NCBI RefSeq assembly: GCF_016632335.1
Contig: NZ_JAEPBG010000016.1
Span: 1 to 60,288 of the forward strand
Length of the DNA stretch: 60,288 nucleotides
Source: Noviherbaspirillum pedocola
Lineage (GTDB): Bacteria; Pseudomonadota; Gammaproteobacteria; Burkholderiales; Burkholderiaceae_D
Direction: 5' to 3'
Shown here: one piece after another, positions 17,514 through 26,163 of the stretch
Numbering within the stretch: position 1 is the first letter of the stretch
Layout: every line of letters begins with the position of its first letter
Program-made: the position numbers and the translations under genes
Notes under the pieces: generated by a model
The model's database searches: none
Seen by the model: the letters and a program-made list of their open reading frames with translations, nothing else
What the model was told of the DNA's origin: nothing

Positions 17514-18036
17514 GTATGCCGTCGGCATGACTCGCCTGCCTTGCGTTGCCGACGGTCGTTCCTGTACATGATCCTTGAGGGGTTGCGGTGCGCTGCACTT
17601 TTATCAATATAGTGATTTCATTGCATTGCTCTTCTTTAGGTTTTCTCCATGGGTTTCCTGTGCAGGAGCTCTATCGGGCTTTTCGACCTGGACCACAAAA
17701 ATATCTGGTTCCAGATCAATGGCTTAACGATGTCTGGTCATTACGAATACCTGGCGGTTTAACGGGGGAGTTGGTAAGCGCGGCACATCTCAGGCGCGTC
17801 TATACGCCGCAATCCGGTGTCGGATCAGCTTCTTGCGCTTGAGGCGCATCTCAGCATCAAGCGCCTGTTCTGTCTTCTGATCTTTTCGGTCGGATTCCGG
17901 TTTGGCCACGGAAGATTTCAGCTCTCTGCACTGCCTATCACAAGCTAAGTCATTGATTTTCTTGAGAGTGATATCATCACATACGCATTTATCGTAACGC
18001 TCAAGCGTTTTGCATGCGGTAACTGCTCAATATCTA
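17514..18036. other. Non-coding region downstream of parB
   Basis: The sequence is less GC-rich than the surroundings. A frame at 17588-17842 begins with GTG and has no recognisable domain or ribosome binding site, so I do not call it. Two small inverted repeats near 17968-18009 are listed separately as possible partition sites. Nothing else was recognised. Confidence 0.4.
17968..18009. promoter_or_regulatory. Candidate ParB-binding (parS-like) inverted repeats
   Basis: GTGAT-ATC-ATCAC (17968-17980) and AACGCT-CA-AGCGTT (17996-18009) are two short inverted repeats about 100 bases past the parB stop. parS sites are usually inverted repeats near parAB. Neither matches the chromosomal consensus GTTTCACGTGAAAC, and both lie near a terminator, so the assignment is only a suggestion. 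Confidence 0.25.
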
Positions 18037-18070
18037 AAAATAATGCCCGGTTTGTACCGGGCATTATTTT
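18037..18070. terminator. Bidirectional intrinsic terminator
   Basis: AAAATAATGCCCGG and CCGGGCATTATTTT form a perfect 14-bp stem with a TTTGTA loop. The flanking A and T runs make it a terminator on either strand. It lies 41 bases past the parB stop and closes the parAB operon. Confidence 0.85.
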
Positions 18071-18111
18071 GTATAAGCATGTGCAAAAAACTAAAGCTAC
18101 TCAAGCCTCTC

Positions 18112-19083
18112 TCATTTGCCAGCCTCACGTACGCGACGCTGCAGCAATTCTTCAATTGCATCCTGGACCGCAGCTGCTTCTTCGGCGCTTTGAAATTGCA
18201 AGCGCAATACGTTATTGGCACGCCGCAAATCACAATACGTGCTGCGGCCAAGACGAATTCTGATTGGCTCGACTTTCGTTGCTGGGACCTTGGTTACCGG
18301 ATCGATCGCCGCTTCCTTCACGCCTTTTCCCTGGTCGATTTCGCCTGCGGCAATGCGCTGTACCGCCCTCAGGACCTGTTCGCCACGCCCTTTTTTCGCC
18401 AGCGCCGCGAAGTCCTGTGCCGCATTTGCACCAATCACATCGGGCCGTGTCGCAAGAATATGCAATACCTCGTCCGGCAAATCGGCGAATGCCATCAGCT
18501 GCGATACGAAGGATCGCGACACGCCGGCGCCCTCTGCAACCTGTGCATGCGTCTGATTCGGATGCCTTTCGAGGATCCGCTGAAACCCGAGAAATTTCTC
18601 GAAGTCGGTCAGATCCGATTGCAGAAGATTGGCATAAAAGGCATTGATCTCTGCCTGGTTATCATCGCTGTTCAGGACCACCGCCAAAATATGGGTTCGC
18701 CCGAGTTCGCGATACGCGGCCACCCTGTTGTTTCCCGATACGATCTCAAATCCACCGGCCGCACGCTTGCGTAGCGTCACCGGTGTTACGAGAGGATTGT
18801 TGCGCAGATTTTCCTTGAGCTCGGAATACTGTCGGTCGGTCAGCTTGCGACGCCGTCCCGGGGCCTCATGAATCTCTTCCAGCGCAATTTCCCGGCCGCC
18901 CATGCCTTCGGCTTCGCGCAATTTCGCTTCGAGTTCTTCCACCCTGGCTTCGGCCTCATCGATACGCTGTGTCGCATTGAGGAACATGCCGGGCGCAGTG
19001 CGTGGCAATTTGTCTGCGCTCTTTTCGATGGTTCTTGCCTTGATCCCGGCCGTCTTCGCGCCGAGTTTGTCGTAAATGCTCAT
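18112..19083 (-). CDS. parB: ParB-family partition protein
   Basis: A 323-residue CTP-switch/DNA-binding partition protein. After a basic N-terminus and a coiled-coil-like stretch (about residues 42-60, DEAEARVEELEAKLREAEG) comes the ParB/Srx domain (about 75-165, with FEIVSGNNRVAAYRELGRT at the box II arginine patch). A helix-turn-helix follows (HAQVAEGAGVSRSFVSQL). ATG 19083 overlaps the parA stop (ATGA) and has GGAG at 7 bases; ATG 19095 is an alternative. With ParA it segregates the replicon. The arginine patch is a variant (GNNR rather than GERR), more like plasmid ParB/KorB types. Confidence 0.9.
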   Translation of the reverse strand: MSIYDKLGAKTAGIKARTIEKSADKLPRTAPGMFLNATQRIDEAEARVEELEAKLREAEGMGGREIALEEIHEAPGRRRKLTDRQYSELKENLRNNPLVTPVTLRKRAAGGFEIVSGNNRVAAYRELGRTHILAVVLNSDDNQAEINAFYANLLQSDLTDFEKFLGFQRILERHPNQTHAQVAEGAGVSRSFVSQLMAFADLPDEVLHILATRPDVIGANAAQDFAALAKKGRGEQVLRAVQRIAAGEIDQGKGVKEAAIDPVTKVPATKVEPIRIRLGRSTYCDLRRANNVLRLQFQSAEEAAAVQDAIEELLQRRVREAGK

Positions 19084-20243
19084 GCTTTGCTCCATGCGAT
19101 CGCGAGTTGGTCGAGAACATAGTCGGCTAGACGGTCTAGCGGGTCCTTGTAACGGCGATAAGCTTCCGCACTGCCGTCCGGCTTGCTCAGGTCATAGATG
19201 GTTTTCAGTTGTGCAGACGCAGTGCGGGCAGCAGTGCTGTCGGGAATTTCAATGCCATTGATATGTGCACCGTAGGCTTGCTTCATCCATGTCTTCACCA
19301 GGCGGGAAATTTCATTTGCCTGCACCTTGGTGTAAATGATCGAGATGAAGTCATACCGCTTGCTTTTTGCATCGGGCAGACCTTCAACGAGCTCGGAAAA
19401 GATTCCCCAAAATTGCACGCTCGAAGCAAAATCCAGTGCATCCGGCGGACAGGGCATTAACAAGCCATCTGCCGCGATCATGGCATTGACCGTCAGATGG
19501 GAAAGACTTGGCGAGGTATCGATTAGGATCAGATCGAAATCCTGACGCAATGGCTGCAGTCCTGCCTTGAGCATTTCCCAGAATCGAAACCCGCGCTGCG
19601 ACATGGCCTTGGCCGGAATTGCGAATTCGGCAGCAAGCAGGCCACTGGATGCAGGAATGATCGACAGGTTTTGCCAGTACGTCGCCTGGACTGCGTAATG
19701 CAAGTCCGGCATATCGCCATGGATGTACGGCATGATTGTCTGCTCAATTTCGACATCCTGTTCCGGACTGATGCCGAGAAGCTGAGTCGCCGTGCCTTGG
19801 CCATCGCAATCGACCACAAGCACGTTGAGTCCACGCAGCGTCAATGCCTGTGCCAAAGCCACTGTCGTACTTGTTTTAGCAACGCCACCCTTGTAATTGC
19901 ATACGCTGAGGACCTTTCCGTCCGTACCATTCGGACGAGACGGCCGCTTTGCAATGGCATTAACCCAGGTGATCGCATCCTGCAGGCTGTATTCCTTTGC
20001 CTTGGATCCTTCCTGTTTTTGTCCGGCTGGCAAGTCATGTTTCTGGGTCAGATATTTGATTTGAGTCTTATTGACGTTACAGAGGTCTGCGATCGCAGCG
20101 CTGCTGAATGTCGGCGCGACTTTGCGTGGATGTGGTTCGATCATTGCATCACGCACCTGAGCAAGAACATCAGCCGCGGTATTGGCCAATGTGTCCAGAT
20201 CCTGCATGCTGACTTGTTGAATTGCTCCTTGCTGTGTTTCCAT
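19080..20243 (-). CDS. parA: ParA-family partition ATPase with N-terminal DNA-binding region
   Basis: A 387-residue type Ia ParA. Residues about 45-100 form a helix-turn-helix-like region (FSSAAIADLCNVNKTQIKYL) used by this class for autoregulation. The deviant Walker A box is KGGVAKTST at 118-126, followed by LNVLVVDCDGQGTATQLLG and DLILIDTSPSLSHLTVNAM as Walker A' and B. GGGAG lies 6 bases before ATG 20243. It forms an operon with parB and is transcribed away from the iteron region. An inverted repeat upstream (20265-20304) may be its operator. Confidence 0.92.
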   Translation of the reverse strand: METQQGAIQQVSMQDLDTLANTAADVLAQVRDAMIEPHPRKVAPTFSSAAIADLCNVNKTQIKYLTQKHDLPAGQKQEGSKAKEYSLQDAITWVNAIAKRPSRPNGTDGKVLSVCNYKGGVAKTSTTVALAQALTLRGLNVLVVDCDGQGTATQLLGISPEQDVEIEQTIMPYIHGDMPDLHYAVQATYWQNLSIIPASSGLLAAEFAIPAKAMSQRGFRFWEMLKAGLQPLRQDFDLILIDTSPSLSHLTVNAMIAADGLLMPCPPDALDFASSVQFWGIFSELVEGLPDAKSKRYDFISIIYTKVQANEISRLVKTWMKQAYGAHINGIEIPDSTAARTASAQLKTIYDLSKPDGSAEAYRRYKDPLDRLADYVLDQLAIAWSKA

Positions 20244-20264
20244 AATTTCTCCCTTTTTTCAGAA

Positions 20265-20304
20265 ATTTCCGTATTTGCGGCATGATACTGAAAAACTCGG
20301 AAAT
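20265..20304. promoter_or_regulatory. Candidate parA operator
   Basis: ATTTCCG (20265-20271) and CGGAAAT (20298-20304) form a 7-bp inverted repeat within 62 bases upstream of the parA start. ParA proteins with N-terminal helix-turn-helix regions bind such repeats to repress parAB. The spacer of 26 bases is long, so the call is tentative. Confidence 0.35.
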
Positions 20305-20785
20305 GGAAGCAATTATCTAAACTAAAAGCGAATACCAGAAGCCCGTCTTCCGGAGGAATGAATGAGAGGCGCAATTTATGTACGTCAGAATGATTCCGGT
20401 GGGCTGGACGGTTGCAATTCAAACGTCCATTGAAACTCCGCAAAGGTGAGACGCTACGGGGACCGTTCTGCCCACCTCATGTGATTTTTACCCTGCCACA
20501 GGCTTCAGATGGAGACAAGAGACCGAAACACCGATGCAGGGAGCAGCCAACATCAACCTAATAAAAAAACGCCGTGAAGACGCCAGGGTCCGAGTTAAAG
20601 GTGAGACTTTACGGGCATGCCGGTGCGCTGCCGAACTGTGGGCTTGATCCACGGTACGGGGCGCCAGGGCCGCAAGGGGCGCGGCTCGCGATCGAAAAAT
20701 CTAAAGAACACTCGTTAGTCGACCTTGACGGGTAAAGCGGCAAACCCGGTCGGTATGCCGCCATCCGGGGTAATTCCAAACGGTC

Positions 20786-20794
20786 TGTGGATAA
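20786..20794 (-). promoter_or_regulatory. Consensus DnaA box
   Basis: TGTGGATAA on the plus strand is the reverse of TTATCCACA, a perfect DnaA box. It lies inside the origin region, between two spaced iterons. Iteron plasmids often combine one or more DnaA boxes with Rep binding sites. Confidence 0.75.
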
Positions 20795-21028
20795 ACGCTA
20801 GCAGCGCGGCCTAACTCAGGGACGCGCAACAGCTGCTAGAACACAGCATTGCGCATGCGATTGAAGCCTGAGACAGGTTGTTGCAACGGCGGATCTGACT
20901 CTCTTCCTCTGATCGAAGCGCAGCCATGAGAGCCGGCTTCATACACAGCTAGGCATAGAAGCTCACATGGACTACGCAAGTAACCTGACAAGGCGATTGA
21001 AGAACTGCACCACATCTATGGATGAGCA

Positions 21029-21084
21029 AAAGGTGAGGGTCTACAGGGACTTCTGTACAGGTATCCCTGTAGACCCTCACCTTT
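21029..21084. repeat. Head-to-head iteron pair 1 (21-bp perfect arms)
   Basis: An iteron beginning AAAGGTGAGGGTCTACAGGG (21029-21049) is mirrored exactly by 21064-21084 across a 14-base loop. It could extrude as a cruciform or bind two Rep molecules in opposite orientation. Confidence 0.9.
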
Positions 21085-21313
21085 GTACTAGCTGCAGCAT
21101 GTTCAGCGCGGAAAACAGCCCCAAATGCCATGCGAGACGCTAAAGGTGAGAGTCTACAGGGATCGGAATAGCAAAAATCCCTTGAAATCGTTGATGGCAC
21201 CAGGAACTGGCACAAGCTGAACGCTTTCAACGCGCCCGCATTGGACAAACCATTGCCATAACGCCACTTCAGCTGTGAAAGGTGAGACTGCACAGGGACC
21301 GATTGCGACGCAG

Positions 21314-21363
21314 AGGTGAGCTTTTACAGGAAAGTTTGGGAGACTTCCTGTAAAAGCTCACCT
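21314..21363. repeat. Head-to-head iteron pair 2 (19-bp perfect arms)
   Basis: AGGTGAGCTTTTACAGGAA (21314-21332) is mirrored exactly at 21345-21363 with a 12-base spacer. The middle bases differ from pair 1, so each pair has evolved or been copied as a unit. Confidence 0.9.
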
Positions 21364-21456
21364 TTAAGCCGATGCTTGCCACCATGCATCGGATACAGGA
21401 GTATGAAAAGAACGCCGATACCGCGCTTTCGAGCGCGAGTACCTAGTCAGGAGCAC

Positions 21457-21512
21457 AAAGGTGAGACTAAACAGGGACCAAAACCGTGGCTCAGTCCCTG
21501 TACAAGCTCACC
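21457..21512. repeat. Head-to-head iteron pair 3 (imperfect arms)
   Basis: A forward iteron (21457-21478) faces an inverted copy (21494-21512). The outer GGTGAG and inner ACAGGGAC halves match, but the linker bases between them differ, unlike pairs 1 and 2. Confidence 0.75.
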
Positions 21513-21786
21513 GACAGTTCGGATAAGCCCCAAGGCAGTCGAAAGGTGAGCTTCTACGGGGATGACTCTCTCTACGGCTAGACCGAGATGAGCGCTGATG
21601 CGACGTTCAGATGGGTGTACAAGCGCATTCTCGCCGTTTCCGAATTATGGTGAGCCTTTACAGGTAGTCGTTCACTCAATTCATACCGGGATGGCCCCGC
21701 TGTTCCTGGCTTTGTCGTTCGTTGTGCTTGTGTTTGCACGTTTATCGTCTCGGTCGATTGATATTCCGGCACCGCCTTTCCCCGGT

Positions 21787-21837
21787 ATTGAGAAGTTAAG
21801 AAGTAAACACCTGAAAAGCTTGTAAACCTTAAACACG
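21787..21837. other. AT-rich stretch, possible DNA unwinding element
   Basis: A locally AT-rich, purine-biased segment (with AAGTTAAGAAGTAAACACC and GTAAACCTTAAACACG) separates the distal iterons from the dense array next to rep. Origins of this class melt at an AT-rich segment beside the iterons; the position fits, but no 13-mer repeat was seen. Confidence 0.35.
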
Positions 21838-22115
21838 CCAAGAACGAGAGCTGGCGCGGGTTTCGGCCGGATAAGGTGAGCCTTTCCGTGAACCGAGGTG
21901 AGGCTCTACAGGATTCATGGTGAGTGAATACAGGAAGCGTATTCCTTAGCGGTGAGACCTTCCGGGAAACTCGGTGAGTGGATACAGGCACCAATGCCGT
22001 CAAAGGTGAGACTCCACGGGGACCGCGCCGTTGAGAGGATGATCGGAGTACCGCGTGTCGTGGTTTCCGGGAAACGGTGATTGATTTCGAATCACTTTTC
22101 ATGCAACATTCGAAC

Positions 22116-22146
22116 GGTGAGCCCGCATGCTCCCGAACCTCTCACC
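22116..22146. promoter_or_regulatory. Inverted half-iterons upstream of rep, candidate autoregulatory operator
   Basis: GGTGAG (22116-22121) and CTCACC (22141-22146) face each other just before the rep ATG at 22156. GTTTCC-G-GGAAAC (22063-22075) lies slightly upstream. In Rep_3-type plasmids, Rep dimers repress their own gene through inverted half-iterons in the promoter; this arrangement fits that model. Confidence 0.5.
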
Positions 22147-22155
22147 TGAACATTC

Positions 22156-23502
22156 ATGACCGTAAAGAAGAAAACCGGGAAGTCGGCCACGGCTACGGGC
22201 GCAGACCTCAAGGAATTCCGCAAGACCAACGAAGCGATCGGCTTGCGCGTCTCCGAAGGGCGCTTGTCCCTACTGTCGCGGAAAATCTTCAACGTCATGG
22301 TCTACCATGCGCAGCGTATCCGTAATAAGGGAGAGAACGCCCCGATCGATTCGGAAGTCGCGAAAAATTATTATTGGATACCGTTGTCCGAGCTTGCTCG
22401 GGACGCCGCTTACGATAGCCGCGACACCGAATTATTCAAGGAACAGGTGCAGGAGCTGCAGAACATACGCATCTTTTCCGAGGATGCGATTCAATGGACC
22501 AGCGAACGCCTGGTGTCTTCGGTAAAGCTGGTCAATCCGCGCGGGTTGAAAAAGCAGGGCGGCATGCTGTGGTTCGGCTTTGCGTTCCCGCCCGAAGTGG
22601 AAAGCATGGTCATGGCGCCCGGTTCCTATACGAAGCTGTCTGTGTACTACCAAGCGCTACTGCGTTCAGGCGCAAGCTTGGCGCTGTATGAGATTTGCCG
22701 CCGTTACGCGACCAATCCATCGCGAGTCACCAACCGTGCCGAATGGGAATGGTGGTATGGCGCGCTCACCGGGAACCCGGTCGGCGAGAGCATACCGGAA
22801 TACAAGTACTTCAAGCGCGACGTGCTGAAATATGCGATCACCGAAATCAACATGGTCACGGACATCAATGTCGAGCTGATTGAGCACAAGCAGGGCAGGA
22901 GAGTCGCAAGCCTGCAGTTCAAGGTAACACCGGCCCAGCAGGAATCGCTTGCGCTTTCCGCCCCACCCGTCATCGATGGCGAGCTCGTCAAACGCATGAT
23001 GGCCCTCGGACTGTCGCAGGAAGACGCCTGCAACCTCCTGGCTACCACGGAAGACGGCAAGCTCAGAGCAACGCTGGACCTCACAGAGGCTCGCCTGCGC
23101 AATCCGAAAGCGGCCAAGGTGACATCGCCCGCTGGCTATTTCAAACAAGCGCTACGCGATGGATACGCTTCCAATACGGACATCGCGCGCAAGAACGTCC
23201 AGAAAATCGAAAACAAGCCGAGCGTGGAAGCCTCGATCAACGCCATTCGCGAGCGCTACATCGTGGAACGCGCCAAGGATGCGATGAATCTCTACGAGGA
23301 ACTGGAAGCGCAGGAGAAGGCGGAATGGATGGAGCGCTTCAAGGAGAGCGAATCCGCCAAAGGCATGAATCTGGCCCGCGGATTGGCCAGTGCCACCGCG
23401 AGAAGCGCATTCAGTCATTGGTTCGCGACCCAGCAGTGGCCCGAGCCGACTGATTCGGATTTGCTCGCGTTTGCCGCGGTCAGCTCAATGCAGGGGAAGT
23501 GA
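22156..23502 (+). CDS. Replication initiator protein, Rep_3 (RepB/RepA) superfamily
   Basis: A 448-residue protein with the tandem winged-helix fold of iteron-binding initiators. KTNEAIGLRVSEGRLSLLSRKIFNVMVYHAQ opens WH1. SLALYEICRRYATNPSRVTN and KYFKRDVLKYAITEINMVTDINVEL form the WH2 entry typical of Rep_3. RRVASLQFKV ends WH2. The C-terminal region of about 180 residues (LSQEDACNLLATTEDG...) is hydrophilic and longer than in small plasmids, as in initiators of beta-proteobacterial megaplasmids and chromids. No clear ribosome binding site precedes ATG 22156. Iterons lie immediately upstream. Confidence 0.9.
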   Translation: MTVKKKTGKSATATGADLKEFRKTNEAIGLRVSEGRLSLLSRKIFNVMVYHAQRIRNKGENAPIDSEVAKNYYWIPLSELARDAAYDSRDTELFKEQVQELQNIRIFSEDAIQWTSERLVSSVKLVNPRGLKKQGGMLWFGFAFPPEVESMVMAPGSYTKLSVYYQALLRSGASLALYEICRRYATNPSRVTNRAEWEWWYGALTGNPVGESIPEYKYFKRDVLKYAITEINMVTDINVELIEHKQGRRVASLQFKVTPAQQESLALSAPPVIDGELVKRMMALGLSQEDACNLLATTEDGKLRATLDLTEARLRNPKAAKVTSPAGYFKQALRDGYASNTDIARKNVQKIENKPSVEASINAIRERYIVERAKDAMNLYEELEAQEKAEWMERFKESESAKGMNLARGLASATARSAFSHWFATQQWPEPTDSDLLAFAAVSSMQGK

Positions 23503-23597
23503 GCGCTGCGCAGCAGGGCTGGCGCGACGCATGAGGTGCAGGAAGCGGGGAGGGGATGCGGCGCGCTGGAGCTTGCAACGCGCCGCGGACTAGCCGC

Positions 23598-24944
23598 TCA
23601 GCGTTTGCCGAGCGCGCGGTTGAGGATCAGTGCCGCAAGCGTGCCGACACCGCCAGACAGCAGGTAGAGACTGACCGCATGCAAACCAAAGTGCGCTGAC
23701 AAGCCAAGCGCGACCAGCGGCGCAAAAGCAGCGCCGGCAAGCCAGGACAGATCCGAGGTCAGCGCCGCGCCGGTGTAGCGATACCGGGTTTCGAAATTGT
23801 CCGTCACGATGCCTGCAGCCTGCCCATACGACAAGCCCAGCAGTATGCAGCCGACCAGCACGAAGATGTCCTGCCCGGTCTCACTGCCTCCCATCAGCAT
23901 TGGCACGAACAGGCTGAAGATGCCGATCAGCACCGCAAGCGTACCAAGAGTATTGCGGCGTCCGAAGCGGTCCGCAATGAAGCCCGAAGCGATCACGCCA
24001 ACCAGGATCAGCGCCGCACCACCAACTTCAACGATAAGGAAATCCCCGACCGAGCGGCTAGAGTAAAGTTCGATCCACGACAGCGGAAAGACGGTCACCA
24101 TGTGGAACAGCGCATAGCTAGCCAGCGCTGCCAGCGCGCCGATGATCACGTTGCGGCCCTGGGTATGGCCGAGATCGGCAACGCCGGTCGGCTCGAGTTC
24201 GCGCTCGTCCAGCAGGCGCGCATATTCAGCGGTCGACACGAGCCGCAACCGGGCGAAGAGAGCCACCACGTTGATTGCGAAAGCGACATAGAACGGATAG
24301 CGCCAGCCCCATTCGAGAAAATCCTGGTCGGCCAGAGAGTAGAGCAGGAAGGCAAACAGGCTGGTGGCCAGCATCAGGCCCACTGGCGCGCCGAGTTGGC
24401 CGAGCATTGCGTAGAAGCCGCGCCGGTTGCGTGGCGCGTTCAGCGCAAGCAGCGACGGCAATCCGTCCCAGGACCCGCCGAGCGCGATGCCTTGTCCAAT
24501 ACGCAAGGCAGCCAGCACCAGGATGGCAGTCACGCCAAGCCGCTCGTAAGTCGGCACGAATGCAATGCCTGCGGTGGAGAAGCCCATCAGGAACAAGGCC
24601 AGCAGCAATTTCACTTCGCGACTGTAGCGACGCTGGATCGCCATGAACACGACCGTACCGATGGGCCGGGCTATGAAAGCGAAGGAGAAGATCAGGAAAG
24701 AGTGCAGGGTGCCGGTGAGCCTATCTTCGAAAGGAAAGAAGACCGCCGGGAAAACCACCGCGGATGCGATGGCGTAGACGAAAAAGTCAAAGTACTCCGA
24801 CGCACGTCCGATGATCACGCCAACGGCGATCTCGCCCGGGGCAATGTGACCATCGCGTGCATTGATGTTGCGGGCGCCACTACCGATGGATTCTGGCGAG
24901 TAATCGGAAGGAGTACGTCCTTCATAAGTCGTTGTTCCAGCCAT
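23598..24944 (-). CDS. MFS transporter, metabolite:proton symporter-like
   Basis: A 448-residue protein with about 12 membrane helices. The N-terminal cytoplasmic stretch is followed by GEIAVGVIIGRASEYFDFFVYAIASAVVFP, as in MHS-type transporters that use G/S-EYFDFF. RPIGTVVFMAIQRRYSR is the loop 2-3 motif; RIGQGIALGGSWDG lies in helix 4. ATG 24944 has a strong GGAGGAACG site; the 13 upstream in-frame codons are not needed. It is divergent from cyoA, a neighbour pair I recall from other Burkholderiales. The substrate is unknown, probably a carboxylate. Confidence 0.82.
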   Translation of the reverse strand: MAGTTTYEGRTPSDYSPESIGSGARNINARDGHIAPGEIAVGVIIGRASEYFDFFVYAIASAVVFPAVFFPFEDRLTGTLHSFLIFSFAFIARPIGTVVFMAIQRRYSREVKLLLALFLMGFSTAGIAFVPTYERLGVTAILVLAALRIGQGIALGGSWDGLPSLLALNAPRNRRGFYAMLGQLGAPVGLMLATSLFAFLLYSLADQDFLEWGWRYPFYVAFAINVVALFARLRLVSTAEYARLLDERELEPTGVADLGHTQGRNVIIGALAALASYALFHMVTVFPLSWIELYSSRSVGDFLIVEVGGAALILVGVIASGFIADRFGRRNTLGTLAVLIGIFSLFVPMLMGGSETGQDIFVLVGCILLGLSYGQAAGIVTDNFETRYRYTGAALTSDLSWLAGAAFAPLVALGLSAHFGLHAVSLYLLSGGVGTLAALILNRALGKR

Positions 24945-25132
24945 AACCACGTTCCTCCAATCACTTTGTTTGGGATGACGCAAAAGGGCATGAAGCTAGC
25001 TTCTTTGATGCTGGTTAAGGTGACGCATAATTTCGGACCTGACCTGGTGAGACAAAATGTCCAGTCGGCATGTCAGGGTTTTAAAGGTACAGTAAATCGG
25101 TTCTCCCTTCACCTCCATTTCACGAACGTCGC

Positions 25133-26155
25133 ATGAATTCCCAGAAAGCTCGTCGCGGCCTGTTGCTGTTGCCGGCATTACTTGCTCTTGCCGGGTGCAA
25201 CACGGTGTTATTGAATCCCGCCGGTGACATTGCCAAGCAGCAGGGACAGCTTATCGTTGTCTCGACCTTGCTGATGTTGTTAATCATCGTCCCTGTGATC
25301 GTGCTCACATTGATATTTGCATGGCGGTATAGGAAAAGCAATACTGCCGCAAAATACGAGCCGAACTGGGATCACTCGACTCGCCTGGAGCTCATCATCT
25401 GGGGCGCGCCGCTGCTGATCATCATCGTGCTGGGCCTGATCACCTGGATCAGTACCCATATCCTCGATCCTTATCGGCCGCTGGAACGCATCAGCGCCAA
25501 CCAGAAGGTGCCGGAAGGCATGAAGCCGCTGGACGTCGAAGTCGTCGCGCTGGATTGGAAGTGGCTGTTCATCTATCCGGAACAGGGCATCGCCAGTGTC
25601 AATGAACTCGTCACGCCGGTCGATGTGCCCATCCATTTCAAGATCACCGCTTCGACCGTGATGAACGCTTTCTTCATCCCGTCGCTGGCTGGCCAGATCT
25701 ATGCGATGCCAAGCATGCAGACCGAGTTGCACGCTGTGATGAACAAGCCGGGCGTGTATAACGGCCTGTCCTCGAACTATAGCGGCGCCGGCTACTCCTA
25801 CATGAACTTCAAGTACCACGCCGTTTCGCAGGAGGAGTTCAACAGCTTCGTGCAAAAGACCAAATCGTCAGCCGCCGACAAGCTCGACCGCGCCGGTTAC
25901 CTGTCTCTTGAAAAACCGAGCGAGCGCGAGCCTGTCCATTATTACGGCGCCGTCGAGCCCAAGCTGTTCTCCGCAGTGGTCAACCGTTGCGTCGAACCGG
26001 GCACCGTTTGCATGGACAAGATGATGGCTGCCGACGCCGACCGCGTGCGCGCCGTCGTCTCGGGCGAAGTTCCCAAACATGAAGGCGCTGGCGAAGCGGA
26101 AAGCCACACCGGCCATCCTGGCAATGAAAAGCCCGCTGAACATCATTCTCACTAA
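25133..26155 (+). CDS. cyoA: Cytochrome bo3 ubiquinol oxidase subunit II
   Basis: A 340-residue lipoprotein-type subunit of the proton-pumping quinol oxidase. Lipobox LALAGC puts the lipidated Cys at 22. Two membrane helices follow (about 40-65 and 82-105), then a periplasmic cupredoxin domain ([21 protein letters not shown] to [15 protein letters not shown]). The copper-A ligands of cytochrome c oxidases are absent, as expected for a quinol oxidase. The C-terminal tail is His/Glu-rich (from about residue 305). It begins the cyoABCD operon; cyoB starts 8 bases after its stop. Confidence 0.95.
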   Translation: MNSQKARRGLLLLPALLALAGCNTVLLNPAGDIAKQQGQLIVVSTLLMLLIIVPVIVLTLIFAWRYRKSNTAAKYEPNWDHSTRLELIIWGAPLLIIIVLGLITWISTHILDPYRPLERISANQKVPEGMKPLDVEVVALDWKWLFIYPEQGIASVNELVTPVDVPIHFKITASTVMNAFFIPSLAGQIYAMPSMQTELHAVMNKPGVYNGLSSNYSGAGYSYMNFKYHAVSQEEFNSFVQKTKSSAADKLDRAGYLSLEKPSEREPVHYYGAVEPKLFSAVVNRCVEPGTVCMDKMMAADADRVRAVVSGEVPKHEGAGEAESHTGHPGNEKPAEHHSH

Positions 26156-26163
26156 GACTTGCC

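Larger units (their letters stand above)
20442..22155. other. Replication origin region with iterons
   Basis: About 1.7 kb without genes between parA and rep, filled with repeats of AAAGGTGAG followed after a few bases by a TACAGGGAC-like half (about 22 bp). Forward copies begin near 20442, 20597, 21029, 21142, 21278, 21313, 21457, 21542, 21648, 21873, 21895, 21918, 21950, 21972 and 22002. Inverted copies lie at 21064-21084, 21345-21364 and 21494-21512. Near the rep gene the copies are about 22 or 30-32 bases apart, close to two or three helical turns. Together with a consensus DnaA box this is the origin of an iteron-controlled replicon. Confidence 0.85.

Noticed and set aside
17588-17842. 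84-codon frame after the small acidic gene
   Set aside because: GTG start without a ribosome binding site, no motif, and codon use unlike the neighbours.
20442-22023. Iterons considered as a CRISPR or transcription-factor array
   Set aside because: Spacing is irregular, orientation is mixed, and a Rep_3 initiator and ParAB flank the region, which fits an origin.
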